A DNA stretch of 64,000 nucleotides from Solirubrobacter phytolaccae (GTDB lineage Bacteria; Actinomycetota; Thermoleophilia; Solirubrobacterales; Solirubrobacteraceae): positions 1-64,000 of the forward strand of contig NZ_JAPDDP010000029.1 of the NCBI RefSeq assembly GCF_027587195.1, in the 5' to 3' direction. Below, in pieces: positions 1-8,591 of the stretch. The first letter of the stretch is position 1, and every line of letters starts with the position of its first letter. The notes below the pieces were generated by a model. The model searched no databases, was not told the origin of the DNA, and saw only the letters and a list, made by a program, of their open reading frames with translations. A program made the position numbers and the translations under genes.

Positions 1-1
1 G

Positions 2-1573
2 GCGGCGGGTGGCGACGCCCGCGCGGCGGGCGCCGGCTCCGTCGGCGACGGCGTCGCCGACGTGCTCGTCGCCGGCGACGGCGCCGTGCGCCGCGGCGAC
101 GGTTCACTCGTGGCCGAGCTCGACGACGTCGACGCGCTCACCATGCGTGGCGGCGCGGTCTTCGCGAGCCTCGCGGGCGGCGGCCTCGCCGCGCTCAACG
201 GGCGCAACCGCTGCGCCGATCCCGGCACCGACGTGCAGACGTGCGGCAGCGCGGAGCAGCCCGGCACGCTTGCGACGGTGAGCGTCTCCGCCGACGGCAA
301 CCTCGTCGCGACGACCGACGGGCAGGCCGCGCAGTTCGCGTTGCGCGTGGACACGACGGCAACCGTCAACCGCGCTCCCGTCTGCCCGGGCGGCGCCGCG
401 AGCACGCGTCCCGGCCACGCGGTCACGATCCGCCTCGTGTGCGCGGACGCCGACGGCGATTCGCTCACGCTGAAGATCACGACGCCGCCCCAGCACGGCA
501 GCCTCTCCACGCTCGACACCGCGACCGGCAGCGTGCAGTACACGCCCGCGCCGGGCTATCGCGGCGGCGACGCGCTGCGCTTCACGGCCACCGACGGCAC
601 GACGACCACGCCCGAGGCGACGTTCGCGCTGACCGTCGCCAACACCGCCCCGACGTGCCGCGACGCGGGCACGGACGGGTCCCTCCACGTCGACTGCACG
701 GACGCCGACGGCGACTCGCTCACGATCGAGGTCGTCCAGGCGCCGACCGCCGGCACGATCAGTCCCTTCACAGGGCTCGGCGCCCAGTGGACCATGCCCA
801 CCAACTGGACCGGCACCGCCACGCTCACCTTCCGCGCGAGCGACGGCGTCGACCACTCCAACACGGCGACCGCCACGTTCACGCGCGTGGCCAAGACCGA
901 CGCGCCGACCTGCTCGTGGCTCGGCCCGATGCACGCCGCGCGCAACGGCGGCGTGGACGACGTGCGGCTCACGTGCGTCGACCCGGACGGCGGCAACGTC
1001 ACGGTCACCGTCCTGGACAGCCCGCTCGGCACGCTCAACGTCTACGCCAACCAGAGCCGCATGTCGTTCACCGGCGGTGGCAAGGACGGCGAGGCGGACG
1101 CCAAGCTCCGCGCCGTCGACGACGAGGGCACGGTCGCGATCATCCCGGTCGCCACCAAGGTCTCCAGCCCGCCCGCGGGCTGCGGCAACGGCTGCAAGCC
1201 CGGCACCGACGGCACCGTCACGATCGAGTACCGCTGCGACGGCGTCCCCGGCGGCCGCAAGGTCTACGACAAGTGCACGGGCAACGCGGTCATGATCGTC
1301 TGCACCAGCGCGAAGGTCTGCGAGACCCTGCCGAAGGGCACCGCCGGCACCGCGTCGGTCAAGGCCAAGGGCGTCAAGCTCGCCACGGCCAAGATCACGG
1401 TCAAGCCCAACGGCAGCGTGCGCCTCAAGCTCAAGCTCACCGCCAAGGCGCGCAAGCTGCTGGCCAAGCAGCGGAAGCTGACCGCGGTGGTCCTGATGGA
1501 CGTCCAGCGCCTGGACGGCCGCCACGACCAGCTCCGCAAGGTCATCACGCTCAAGGCGCCGCGGAAGCGGTGA
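2..1573 (+). CDS. Large exported Ig/cadherin-like repeat protein, 3' part
   Basis: The reading frame is open from base 2, so the gene starts outside the window. The visible ~520 residues hold tandem Ig/cadherin-like modules, each with an ADGDSLT-type calcium-site signature and a following TPAPGYRGGD-type strand (around codons 145-290). A Cys-containing linker and a basic beta-rich C-terminus ending KAPRKR follow. Such repeats normally act in surface adhesion or as stalks of secreted proteins. No enzyme domain is visible. The 3' end overlaps the convergent histidine kinase gene by 23 bp. Function beyond cell-surface or secreted is inference. Confidence 0.75.
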   Translation, partial: AAGGDARAAGAGSVGDGVADVLVAGDGAVRRGDGSLVAELDDVDALTMRGGAVFASLAGGGLAALNGRNRCADPGTDVQTCGSAEQPGTLATVSVSADGNLVATTDGQAAQFALRVDTTATVNRAPVCPGGAASTRPGHAVTIRLVCADADGDSLTLKITTPPQHGSLSTLDTATGSVQYTPAPGYRGGDALRFTATDGTTTTPEATFALTVANTAPTCRDAGTDGSLHVDCTDADGDSLTIEVVQAPTAGTISPFTGLGAQWTMPTNWTGTATLTFRASDGVDHSNTATATFTRVAKTDAPTCSWLGPMHAARNGGVDDVRLTCVDPDGGNVTVTVLDSPLGTLNVYANQSRMSFTGGGKDGEADAKLRAVDDEGTVAIIPVATKVSSPPAGCGNGCKPGTDGTVTIEYRCDGVPGGRKVYDKCTGNAVMIVCTSAKVCETLPKGTAGTASVKAKGVKLATAKITVKPNGSVRLKLKLTAKARKLLAKQRKLTAVVLMDVQRLDGRHDQLRKVITLKAPRKR

Positions 1574-3545
1574 GCCGGTCGGGCCCGGGGACGGGCAGCT
1601 CGGCGCGCACGCGCCAGCCGCCGTCAGCCCCGGGCCCCGCCACGAGGTGACCCCCGTAGAGCTCGACCCGTTCGAGCATGCCCGCCAGGCCGCGTCCGCT
1701 GCCGCCGCCCACGCCGCGGCGGCCGGCCGCGTTGACGACCTCGATCACGAGCCGGCGGTCGACCAGCGAGACGGTCACAGTCACCGGGACCGGGCCGGCG
1801 TGGCGGCCGACGTTGGTCAGGGCCTCCTGGACGATCCGGACCATCGTCAGCGCCAACGGCAGCGGCAACGCGGAGGTCTCCACGCGCTGGTCCAACGCCA
1901 CGGGCAGGCCGGAACGCGCGACGAGCCCCGCCAGGTCGTCGGCAGCGGCGGCGCTTGCGCCGAGGCGGGCGAGATCGCGCTCGACGTCGCCCGCGACCTG
2001 CGCGACGGCGGCACCCGCGTGACGGGCCCGCACCAGGTCCAGCGGCGCGTAGCGGACGGCGACCGCGGCCTGGAGCGTGATGATCGTGACCGCGTGGCCG
2101 ACCACGTCGTGCAGCTCGCGCGCCGCGCTCAACCGCTCCGCCAGCAGGTGCTCGCGGGCGCGGGTCTCGTGCACGCGGTCGGCGCGCTCGTGGGCGCGAT
2201 GGGCCCGGGCGGCGGACACCGCGCGGTCGCGGACGAGCAGCCCGCCGACTCCGCACGCCACGGGCAGCAGCACGATGAAGCTGTACGCGTAGGCCTCGTA
2301 GGGCTGCTGCTCGAGAACCATGCAGAGCACGCACGCGGCCGTGCCGGCGAAGACGACCGCAGCGCCACTCAAAACGTTCCGGGCCTGGGTCGCGCCGATG
2401 AACGTCGTCGCCGCGACCACGTAGAACTGCGTGAAGGTGAGCGTGCTGAGATCGTGCAGCAGCATCCGCACGACCACGAACGCGAACACCGCCAACGTGG
2501 CCGGGACCGGCCAGCGGCTCCGCCACAGCAGCGGCAACGGGCAGAGCACGGCGGTGACCCAGGGCGACCAGGAACCGAGCACCGGATCGGGGACCGGGTA
2601 CATCGTCGGGAACGGGTCCTGCAGCACCATCAGCTGGTCCGCGATCCCGAGCAGCGCGAGCAGGACGACCGGCGCCGCCACACCCAGCACGTGCTCCGCC
2701 CTCGTCCGACGCGCCGCCGCGACGGCTGAGCCCAGCTCCGACGTCTCCACCTCGCGCACGCCGGTCGGCGGCGCCAGCTCGAGCTCGCTGTCCGGCGCGC
2801 GCAGGAGCCGCACCGCGCGGCGCAGCTCGAGCATCGCCGCCTGCGCGCGGTCGTGCACCGTGCCCATCAGCTCGGCCAGCTCGCCCGCCCCCGCGCACCG
2901 GGCACGGTCGGCGAGCGGCCGCACGCCGCCCAGCAGCAGCGCGACCGCCCCGTCGACCTCGCCGGCGATCCGCGCGCGCTCGTCGGCCAGTGCCACGTCC
3001 AGTCGCCGCTCGGACGTCGCCTCCAGCTCGCGCACCTCGCGCTCACGCTGCTCGGCCTCGGCACCGCGGTCGCGCAGCGCGATCCCCGCGCTCACCCCGC
3101 CGATCGCCAGCGTCAGCGCGTGCGAGTAGCCGCCGATCGAAGCGTGCTGATAGACCCCGAAGCCCAGCAGGTCCATGGTCAGGATCCCGCCCAGCAGGAG
3201 CCCGCCGGCCGCCAATCCGCGCCACGGGAAGCTGCGCGGGGGAGAGCCCGCCTCCGACAGGAACAGCGCGACGATCAGCACCACGGTCTGCGCCGCGGCG
3301 CCCGGCGCGCGCTGCTCGGCGACGTCGCGTGCGACCACCAGCGCGACGACGCCGAGCGACGCGAGTCCTGGGGCGCTCCGCGCCGCCACCAGTGGGAGCG
3401 GCAGCGCGAACGCCCACACGACCACGATGATCGACACCCCCTGGCCGCTGGGGACAGTCAGCTGCCAGTAGGCCTCGCCCGCGCTCCAAAGGGAGAGCGC
3501 GAGGACGAGCGCAGCTGCGCGGCGACTCGTCCCGAGGATCATCAC
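1551..3545 (-). CDS. NarL-family sensor histidine kinase with duplicated, partly degenerate sensor half
   Basis: A 664-residue membrane kinase. Residues 1-160 hold several hydrophobic segments, then a coiled-coil-like stretch. Residues 189-255 resemble a HisKA_3 dimerisation helix, but where RELHD is expected it reads AGEVDG, so the phospho-accepting His is missing. A second membrane block (about 285-440) is followed by a canonical H-box AARELHDVVGHAV with His about 479 and a HATPase_c N-box QEALTNVGRHAG. The response regulator gene lies just upstream (divided by ~70 bp) on the same strand, so the two form a two-component system. Signal unknown. The tandem architecture is seen directly; the idea that the first half is a pseudo-kinase remnant is inference. 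Confidence 0.85.
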   Translation of the reverse strand: MMILGTSRRAAALVLALSLWSAGEAYWQLTVPSGQGVSIIVVVWAFALPLPLVAARSAPGLASLGVVALVVARDVAEQRAPGAAAQTVVLIVALFLSEAGSPPRSFPWRGLAAGGLLLGGILTMDLLGFGVYQHASIGGYSHALTLAIGGVSAGIALRDRGAEAEQREREVRELEATSERRLDVALADERARIAGEVDGAVALLLGGVRPLADRARCAGAGELAELMGTVHDRAQAAMLELRRAVRLLRAPDSELELAPPTGVREVETSELGSAVAAARRTRAEHVLGVAAPVVLLALLGIADQLMVLQDPFPTMYPVPDPVLGSWSPWVTAVLCPLPLLWRSRWPVPATLAVFAFVVVRMLLHDLSTLTFTQFYVVAATTFIGATQARNVLSGAAVVFAGTAACVLCMVLEQQPYEAYAYSFIVLLPVACGVGGLLVRDRAVSAARAHRAHERADRVHETRAREHLLAERLSAARELHDVVGHAVTIITLQAAVAVRYAPLDLVRARHAGAAVAQVAGDVERDLARLGASAAAADDLAGLVARSGLPVALDQRVETSALPLPLALTMVRIVQEALTNVGRHAGPVPVTVTVSLVDRRLVIEVVNAAGRRGVGGGSGRGLAGMLERVELYGGHLVAGPGADGGWRVRAELPVPGPDRLTASAAP

Positions 3546-3617
3546 CGCACAGCCTGCCGACCACCACCTCCGGCCACATCCACCGAAAGGTGTGGCGCGC
3601 CCCGACGATCGGTGCGT

Positions 3618-4277
3618 TCAGCGCCGGCCGGGCCGCACGAGCCCGCTCTCGTACGCGAGCACGACCGCGCCGACCCGGCTGCGCACGCCGAGCTTGCTCA
3701 GCAGCCGCGTCACGTGCGACTTGATCGTCGCGTCGCTGAGGAACAGGTCGCGGCCCATCTCGGCGTTCGACTTGCCGTCCGCGAGCAGCAGCCAGACCTC
3801 GCGCTCGCGGTCCGTGAGGTCCTCCAGCCGCGCCGAGAGCCGCGCGTCCGGCTCGGGCCGCACGAGGTACTCCTCGATCAGGCGCCGCGTGAGCGCCGGG
3901 TCGAGCACGGACTCGCCGGACGCGATCGTGCGGATCGCCGCCGCCAGGCGCTCCGGCGCGAGCGCCTTGAGCAGGAACCCGGACGCGCCGGCCTGCAGCG
4001 CGCGATAGACGTACTCGTCCTGGTCGAACGTGGTGACCATCACGACCCGGGCGCGCGAGCCGGCGGCCAGCAGCCGCTTGGTGGCCTCGATCCCGTCGAG
4101 CACCGGCATCCGGACGTCCATCAGCACGACGTCCGGATGCGTGCGCAGCACGCCCTCTACCGCGGCGGCACCGTCGGACGCCTCACCGGCGAGCTCCATG
4201 TCCGGTTCGAGCTCGAGCAGGGCGATGAGGCCGCCACGGACCAACGCCTCGTCTTCGGCGACGAATACCTTCAGCAC
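3618..4277 (-). CDS. NarL/LuxR-family response regulator
   Basis: 219 residues. The receiver domain (about 1-120) has an acidic pocket AEDE and phosphoacceptor Asp54 in VVLMDVRMP, followed by the switch VTTFD and the conserved Lys in GFLLKA. The C-terminal LuxR-type helix-turn-helix reads LTDREREVWLLLADGKSNAEM then IKSHVTRLLSKLGV. It is a DNA-binding partner of the downstream duplicated-sensor kinase, transcribed first in the same direction. The target genes are unknown; the adjacent exported deacetylase operon is a candidate. Confidence 0.9.
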   Translation of the reverse strand: MLKVFVAEDEALVRGGLIALLELEPDMELAGEASDGAAAVEGVLRTHPDVVLMDVRMPVLDGIEATKRLLAAGSRARVVMVTTFDQDEYVYRALQAGASGFLLKALAPERLAAAIRTIASGESVLDPALTRRLIEEYLVRPEPDARLSARLEDLTDREREVWLLLADGKSNAEMGRDLFLSDATIKSHVTRLLSKLGVRSRVGAVVLAYESGLVRPGRR

Positions 4278-4286
4278 GCGGCAAGC

Positions 4287-6413
4287 CTACGGCTCCGTCG
4301 TCGAGAGGGTGAACGTGAGCGTCTTCGTGTACGTCCCGGTCCGCAGCGCGTCGCGATCGCCGATCGCCTGCCGGTACGTGATCGGCACGGCCTCGCTGGA
4401 CGTCGGACCGCTCCAGGCCGTCTTGCCGAGCTCCACCCGCAGCGGCTGCGGCAGCGTGAACGCACCGTTCGCGAGGTGGCCCGGGTCGGAGACGGACAAT
4501 GCCGCGTTGCCGGCGGTCGACGTCACGGTGGCGGACGAGCTCGCCGTGTAGTCGCGCGCCACGCCCGGGAGGAACGCCGGGAAGCTCGCGGCGCCGACGC
4601 TCAAGGCCAGCGTCGCCGGCACCGTGCCCCCGACCTCGCCCGGGACCGGCGTCGCGGTGCTGATCCGGTCGCTCCCGTTGTGCACCCAGACGTTCCCGCC
4701 GCGGCCCGTGACCCGCGGTGTGGTCGCGATCACCGCCGGCGCGTCCGCGGCCACGTTCACCGCGATCACGATCGGCGGCAGCGAGGCGCCCGGCGCGAGC
4801 ACGGTCATCCGCGTGCAGGAGACGGTGGCGCCGACCGTGCACGTCCAGCCGGTCCCGCTCGCGCTGGTCGCGCTCAATCCCGCGGGGATCGCCTGCGTGA
4901 CGACCGTCGGGTTGTCGTCGCTCGGCGTGTCGGTCGTCGGGTTCGAGACCGTCAGCGTCAGCGTCCCCGTGCCGCCGCGCGCGAACACCGCGGGGGAGTG
5001 GGCGGCGTCCACGCGCAGCGGCTGCGGCACCGTGTGCCACGGCGAAGGCGGCGTGCCGGGGTAGGCGAGCGGGATGTAGGGGACGGAGTTGGTGATCGGC
5101 GGGATCGGCGCGCCGCTGTTCGTGTAGCGCCCGGCGACGACGCGGCCGGAGGCGTCGAGCACGCCGAAGCAGTAGCCGCGTGCCCGCGCCTCGTCGATCA
5201 GCATCGCGACCGCGGCGACGGTCGCGGCGCCGGCGCCCGTGTCGATCGGCCCGTCGTGCAGCACGATCCCGCGGCCCGGCCGCAGCCCGGCGAGGATCGC
5301 GTCGCGGATCTGCGTCGCGCTGAACGCCGGGTCGAAGTCCAGCGTGCCGACCGACCCGCTGCCGTCGCCCGCGAAGCCGAACGAGGCCGCGGTCTCGTTC
5401 ACGAACGCGTTGGTGCCACCGAACGGCGCGCGCAGCACCGGCAACAGCCCCGGCTGCATCAGCGCCGCCGCGCCCTCGAGCTGGAACCGCAAGCCGTTCG
5501 CCGACAGGTTCGTCAGCCGCGGGTGCTCGTACGAGTGCAGCGCGATCTTGTGGCCCTCGGCGAGCGTGAAGGCGTGCAGCGCCGGGTTGGCGACGTGCCG
5601 CGCCGCGAGGTTGAAGAACGTCGCCGGCGCGCCCTTGGCCCGGAACACCGCGAGCGTCTGCGGGCGATAGAAGGACGGGCCGTCGTCGAACGTGAACGCG
5701 ATCCGGGTCGCGCACGAGTTGTCCATGCCCCCGACGGGGTTCGGCGTCGCCGCGATCACCGCGTCCGTGTTCGCGCCCGGGAAGTCCGGTGCCACCGCGC
5801 GCACCCGCGCCTCGAACGCCGACTGCGAAGCGAACGGCTCGCCTTCCCAGACGGCGTCGAGCAGCGAGCAGCCGTCGGCGCGCTCGGGGTTGATCGCGCT
5901 CGCCAGCCAGCCGTTCGGACACCCGTCGGCGGCCACCGGGATCGCGTCGGCGCCGGTGAAGAGCGAGCCGTCACCGCCGCCGACGACGGTCGGCGCCGTG
6001 TTGACGACCGCCGGCGCGGCGTTGGTCACGTTGACCGTGACCGTGATCGGCGGATACGAACCGCCCGCCGCCAGCGCATCGCTCCGTGAGCACGACAACG
6101 CCGCCGTGCACGTCCAGCCGGGGCCCGAGGCGGCGAGCGGCCCGGCACCGAGCGCCGGGTTGTTCGTCAACGCGGTGAAACCGGCGGGGAGCGGATGCGT
6201 GACCGTGACCGCGGTGCCGTCGGTCGCGTCGGCGCCCGCGTTGCGCACCACGAGCGTGATCGTCCCCGAATACGGCGTCGTGTTCGGCGGCGCCGACCGC
6301 AAGAAGGTCGGCTTCGCGTGCGTCGCGGACACCGTCAGATCGGGCGCTGCGGCCGCGGGCGCCGCTCCTGCCAGCGCGCCCGCAACCGCGAACACCATCG
6401 CTCGGCCGACCAT
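4287..6413 (-). CDS. Exported polysaccharide deacetylase (NodB) flanked by DUF11 repeats
   Basis: 708 residues with a signal peptide ending near AAAAPDL. A DUF11 beta-sandwich (about 25-150) precedes a complete NodB catalytic domain: TFDDGPS (241-247), metal-binding HSYEHP (293-298), RAPFGG (328-333) and GIVLHDG. A second DUF11-like domain and a terminal beta domain follow. NodB enzymes remove N- or O-acetyl groups from peptidoglycan, chitin oligomers or xylan; the substrate here is unknown. The ATG at 6413 is chosen because a strong GGAGGAGAG site precedes it by 4 nt; an in-frame GTG 15 nt upstream would lie before that site. A promoter-like sequence with an inverted repeat lies 40-70 bp upstream. 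Confidence 0.88.
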   Translation of the reverse strand: MVGRAMVFAVAGALAGAAPAAAAPDLTVSATHAKPTFLRSAPPNTTPYSGTITLVVRNAGADATDGTAVTVTHPLPAGFTALTNNPALGAGPLAASGPGWTCTAALSCSRSDALAAGGSYPPITVTVNVTNAAPAVVNTAPTVVGGGDGSLFTGADAIPVAADGCPNGWLASAINPERADGCSLLDAVWEGEPFASQSAFEARVRAVAPDFPGANTDAVIAATPNPVGGMDNSCATRIAFTFDDGPSFYRPQTLAVFRAKGAPATFFNLAARHVANPALHAFTLAEGHKIALHSYEHPRLTNLSANGLRFQLEGAAALMQPGLLPVLRAPFGGTNAFVNETAASFGFAGDGSGSVGTLDFDPAFSATQIRDAILAGLRPGRGIVLHDGPIDTGAGAATVAAVAMLIDEARARGYCFGVLDASGRVVAGRYTNSGAPIPPITNSVPYIPLAYPGTPPSPWHTVPQPLRVDAAHSPAVFARGGTGTLTLTVSNPTTDTPSDDNPTVVTQAIPAGLSATSASGTGWTCTVGATVSCTRMTVLAPGASLPPIVIAVNVAADAPAVIATTPRVTGRGGNVWVHNGSDRISTATPVPGEVGGTVPATLALSVGAASFPAFLPGVARDYTASSSATVTSTAGNAALSVSDPGHLANGAFTLPQPLRVELGKTAWSGPTSSEAVPITYRQAIGDRDALRTGTYTKTLTFTLSTTEP

Positions 6414-6449
6414 GCTCTCTCCTCCCACCGCCTGGACGAGAAGCGAGCC

Positions 6450-6480
6450 TATGTGACACGTGTAACCCGTGTCAATGGCG
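6450..6480 (-). promoter_or_regulatory. Promoter with overlapping inverted repeat before the deacetylase gene
   Basis: On the minus strand a perfect TTGACA is followed after 17 nt by ATAGGC, resembling a sigma-70 promoter. A perfect 7-bp inverted repeat, TGACACG (6454-6460) and CGTGTCA (6468-6474), fills the spacer and overlaps the -35 box, the usual layout of a repressor operator. The regulator is unknown. Confidence 0.5.
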
Positions 6481-6503
6481 AATCGCCCAGGGGGCGAATC
6501 GCT

Positions 6504-6552
6504 GGGAGTTCCCCCGCTCGCGTCGCGGCCCGCCGCGTCCGCGGGAACTCCC
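6504..6552 (-). terminator. Inverted repeat downstream of the ParB-like gene
   Basis: GGGAGTTCCC (6504-6513) and GGGAACTCCC (6543-6552) are perfect 10-bp complements separated by a GC-rich loop. The repeat lies 8 bp beyond the stop of the ParB-like gene and before the deacetylase promoter, so it could end the ParB-like transcript. No clear T-run is present, so a cruciform or protein site is also possible. Confidence 0.4.
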
Positions 6553-6559
6553 TTGCGGG

Positions 6560-6967
6560 CTAGTACCCGATCGCGGCGTCGATCGCGATCGCGCCCCGGG
6601 CGCGGGCGACCGACACGCGGTGGTGGCCGTCGCGGACCGCGTAGCCGCCGTCGACGGGCACGACCGAGATCGGCGGGAGCATCACGCCGCGCTCTTCCGC
6701 GATCCAGACGCGCTCCCAGCGCCGGCGGGCCGAGGCCCGTACCGGGGCGAACGTGGCGTCGAACTGCGTCGCGCGGCTCGGCTCGAGCGTCCCGTGGATG
6801 GCCTCGATCGGGATCTCGTGGACGCCGCCGCGGGCGGTCACGACGTGCGGCGTCGAGTACACGGGCAGCTGGACCCGGGCGCGGCGCAGGCGCCGGAGGC
6901 GTGCACCGCGCCGGGCTCGGGTGAACGCGGTCTCCGCGTCGATGAGGGCTCCGCCGGTCTTGAACAT
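6560..6967 (-). CDS. ParB-like nuclease-fold protein
   Basis: About 135 residues from the ATG at 6967, preceded by GGAGG. The N-terminal half is basic ([16 protein letters not shown]). The C-terminal half reads PPISVVPVDGGYAVRDGHHRVSVARARG, which matches the core of ParB/Srx-fold proteins, where a GxxRxxA-type loop (here DGHHRVSVARA) follows a beta strand. Proteins of this size with a lone ParB-like domain are common and mostly uncharacterised. A true chromosome-partition role is unlikely because no HTH or ParA neighbour is present. The frame extends upstream to 7111, but without a good ribosome-binding site. Confidence 0.6.
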   Translation of the reverse strand: MFKTGGALIDAETAFTRARRGARLRRLRRARVQLPVYSTPHVVTARGGVHEIPIEAIHGTLEPSRATQFDATFAPVRASARRRWERVWIAEERGVMLPPISVVPVDGGYAVRDGHHRVSVARARGAIAIDAAIGY

Positions 6968-7266
6968 GCCTCCAGACTCGCGCTGAGACGGGCCGGCCAC
7001 ATCGGACGGATGGTCCTCAATTCGCCCTCGAGACCCCTTACGTGACAAGACTGGACGTATGTACTGACGGGTGCGCAACGATTCCGTCAGTCGCCAAACC
7101 GTTGACGGCAATCGCCCGCCCAGCGCGAAAAACCGGAATCAAGAATTATGAGTTTTGGAGCGAAGGCGAACCCCTGAGTGCGCCGGATCGATGCGATGCC
7201 CTTGCGCAGGGTTTGGCCGTTCAGGTACAACACCCGCCGGGTTCGGAGGTTCGGAGGGTGGAACAA
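6968..7266. promoter_or_regulatory. Divergent intergenic region with TGACGG repeats
   Basis: This 299-bp stretch separates the ParB-like gene from the kinase gene and is less GC-rich than its surroundings. It holds a perfect 8-bp inverted repeat, ACTGACGG (7063-7070) and CCGTCAGT (7084-7091), and a further TTGACGG about 10 nt beyond. A weak promoter, TTGCGC-N18-TACAAC, precedes the kinase start. No gene is visible on either strand. Confidence 0.35.
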
Positions 7267-8586
7267 ATGGAGCATGGACCGGCTCGGAGGCCGGCGCTTC
7301 CTACGGTGTCGCTTGCTGCGGTTGGTGCCGCGGCAGTGTCACTCGCGGTCGTAGCCGTCCCCTGGCTGCGTATGTCGTTCGAGGCACCTGGCTTACGGGT
7401 TGCGCTCGAAACTGGTGGGTCATTGCTGGCGGTCACGACGGTTGGTCTCCTCGTGCGCCAATGCGGGCTGCGCTCACGCGCGGACCATTTGTGGTTGACG
7501 CTGGGTCTGGTCGTGCTTGCGGCCACCTCGCTCGCGGTCGCGGGCTTGATCGTCGCGGACGCCTGGTCCGGCGAAAAGGCGCGCTACGCCATCGCGGGCA
7601 ACCTCGCGGGCACGGCGCTGCTGGCGATTGCTGCGTTCGCGCCGACCGGGCGCTTACGAGTACGGGCGCGGCGGATTCTCCTGCCGGGAGCCCTGCTCGC
7701 GGCGGTGCTGTTCGCCGCTACCTCGTACGTCGCGGGCCTCGCGAAGGCGCCCGTCCAGATCGCGGTCGCCACGACGCTGCTGGTCGCCGCCGTCGGGCTC
7801 GCACGCCGCGCCAACCGCCGCGACGAGCCGCTGCTGCGCTGGATCGCGGTGGCCGTCGTCCTCGGCGCGTTCGCCAAGGTCGACTACGCGCTCATCCCGC
7901 CGATCGGCGCGCAGGCCGTGCACCTCGGTGACGTGCTGCGCATCATGGGCTGGGTCGCGCTGTCCGTCGGCGTCGTCGGCGAGCTGCGGACCCGCATGCG
8001 GGTCCGGGCCGAGACCGCGGTGGCGCTCGAGCGTCGCCGGCTCGCCCGCGAGCTGCACGACGGTGTCGCGCAGGAGCTCGCGTTCATCCGCCGTCGCGCC
8101 GGCCGCCTCAGCGAGAGCGCGGACGGGCTCGAGATCCTCGGTGCCGCGGACCGCGCGCTCGAGGACTCCCGGCGCGCGATCGAAGCCCTCGTCCCGCCGG
8201 CGCACGAGCGCCTGGACGTCGCCCTCGAGCGCCTCGGGGCGCGGCTGGCGACCGAGTGCGGGGTCGAGGTCCAGGTCAACGTGCGTGAGGCCGCCGACGT
8301 CAGCGACGAGGTCCGCGCCGAGCTGGTGCGGATCATCTCGGAGGCGACGCGTAACGCCGCGCACCATGGCGGCGCACGCCACGTCCGAGTGGACCTGACG
8401 GCCGCGCCGCTGGCCGTCCGGATCATCGACGACGGCAGCGGGTTCCGTGACGGGGCCAACAGCGGGCTCGGCGTGGCGGGCTACGGCCTGATCGCGATGC
8501 GCGAGCGCGCGGAGTTGGTGGGCGGGCAATTCAGCCTGGAATCCGTCCGCGGCGCCGGTACCCTCGTGCAAGTGGTGCTGCCATAG
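7267..8586 (+). CDS. NarL-family sensor histidine kinase
   Basis: 439 residues from the ATG at 7267, which has GGAGGG 8 nt upstream; the frame runs upstream to 7042, but that part is not needed. About seven hydrophobic segments (15-240) form a membrane sensor of MASE-like type with no obvious soluble sensor. The H-box ARELHDGVAQEL carries His264. The ATPase domain has SEATRNAAHHGGA and DDGSGF, ending in the GYGLIAMRERAELVGG lid. It is followed 6 nt later by its response regulator. Signal unknown. Confidence 0.88.
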   Translation: MEHGPARRPALPTVSLAAVGAAAVSLAVVAVPWLRMSFEAPGLRVALETGGSLLAVTTVGLLVRQCGLRSRADHLWLTLGLVVLAATSLAVAGLIVADAWSGEKARYAIAGNLAGTALLAIAAFAPTGRLRVRARRILLPGALLAAVLFAATSYVAGLAKAPVQIAVATTLLVAAVGLARRANRRDEPLLRWIAVAVVLGAFAKVDYALIPPIGAQAVHLGDVLRIMGWVALSVGVVGELRTRMRVRAETAVALERRRLARELHDGVAQELAFIRRRAGRLSESADGLEILGAADRALEDSRRAIEALVPPAHERLDVALERLGARLATECGVEVQVNVREAADVSDEVRAELVRIISEATRNAAHHGGARHVRVDLTAAPLAVRIIDDGSGFRDGANSGLGVAGYGLIAMRERAELVGGQFSLESVRGAGTLVQVVLP

Positions 8587-8591
8587 AGCCC

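Noticed and set aside
2853-6089. 1078-codon open frame on the plus strand
   Set aside because: It is antisense to the histidine kinase, response regulator and deacetylase genes, is Arg/Pro/Ala-rich without any domain, and reflects high GC at third positions.
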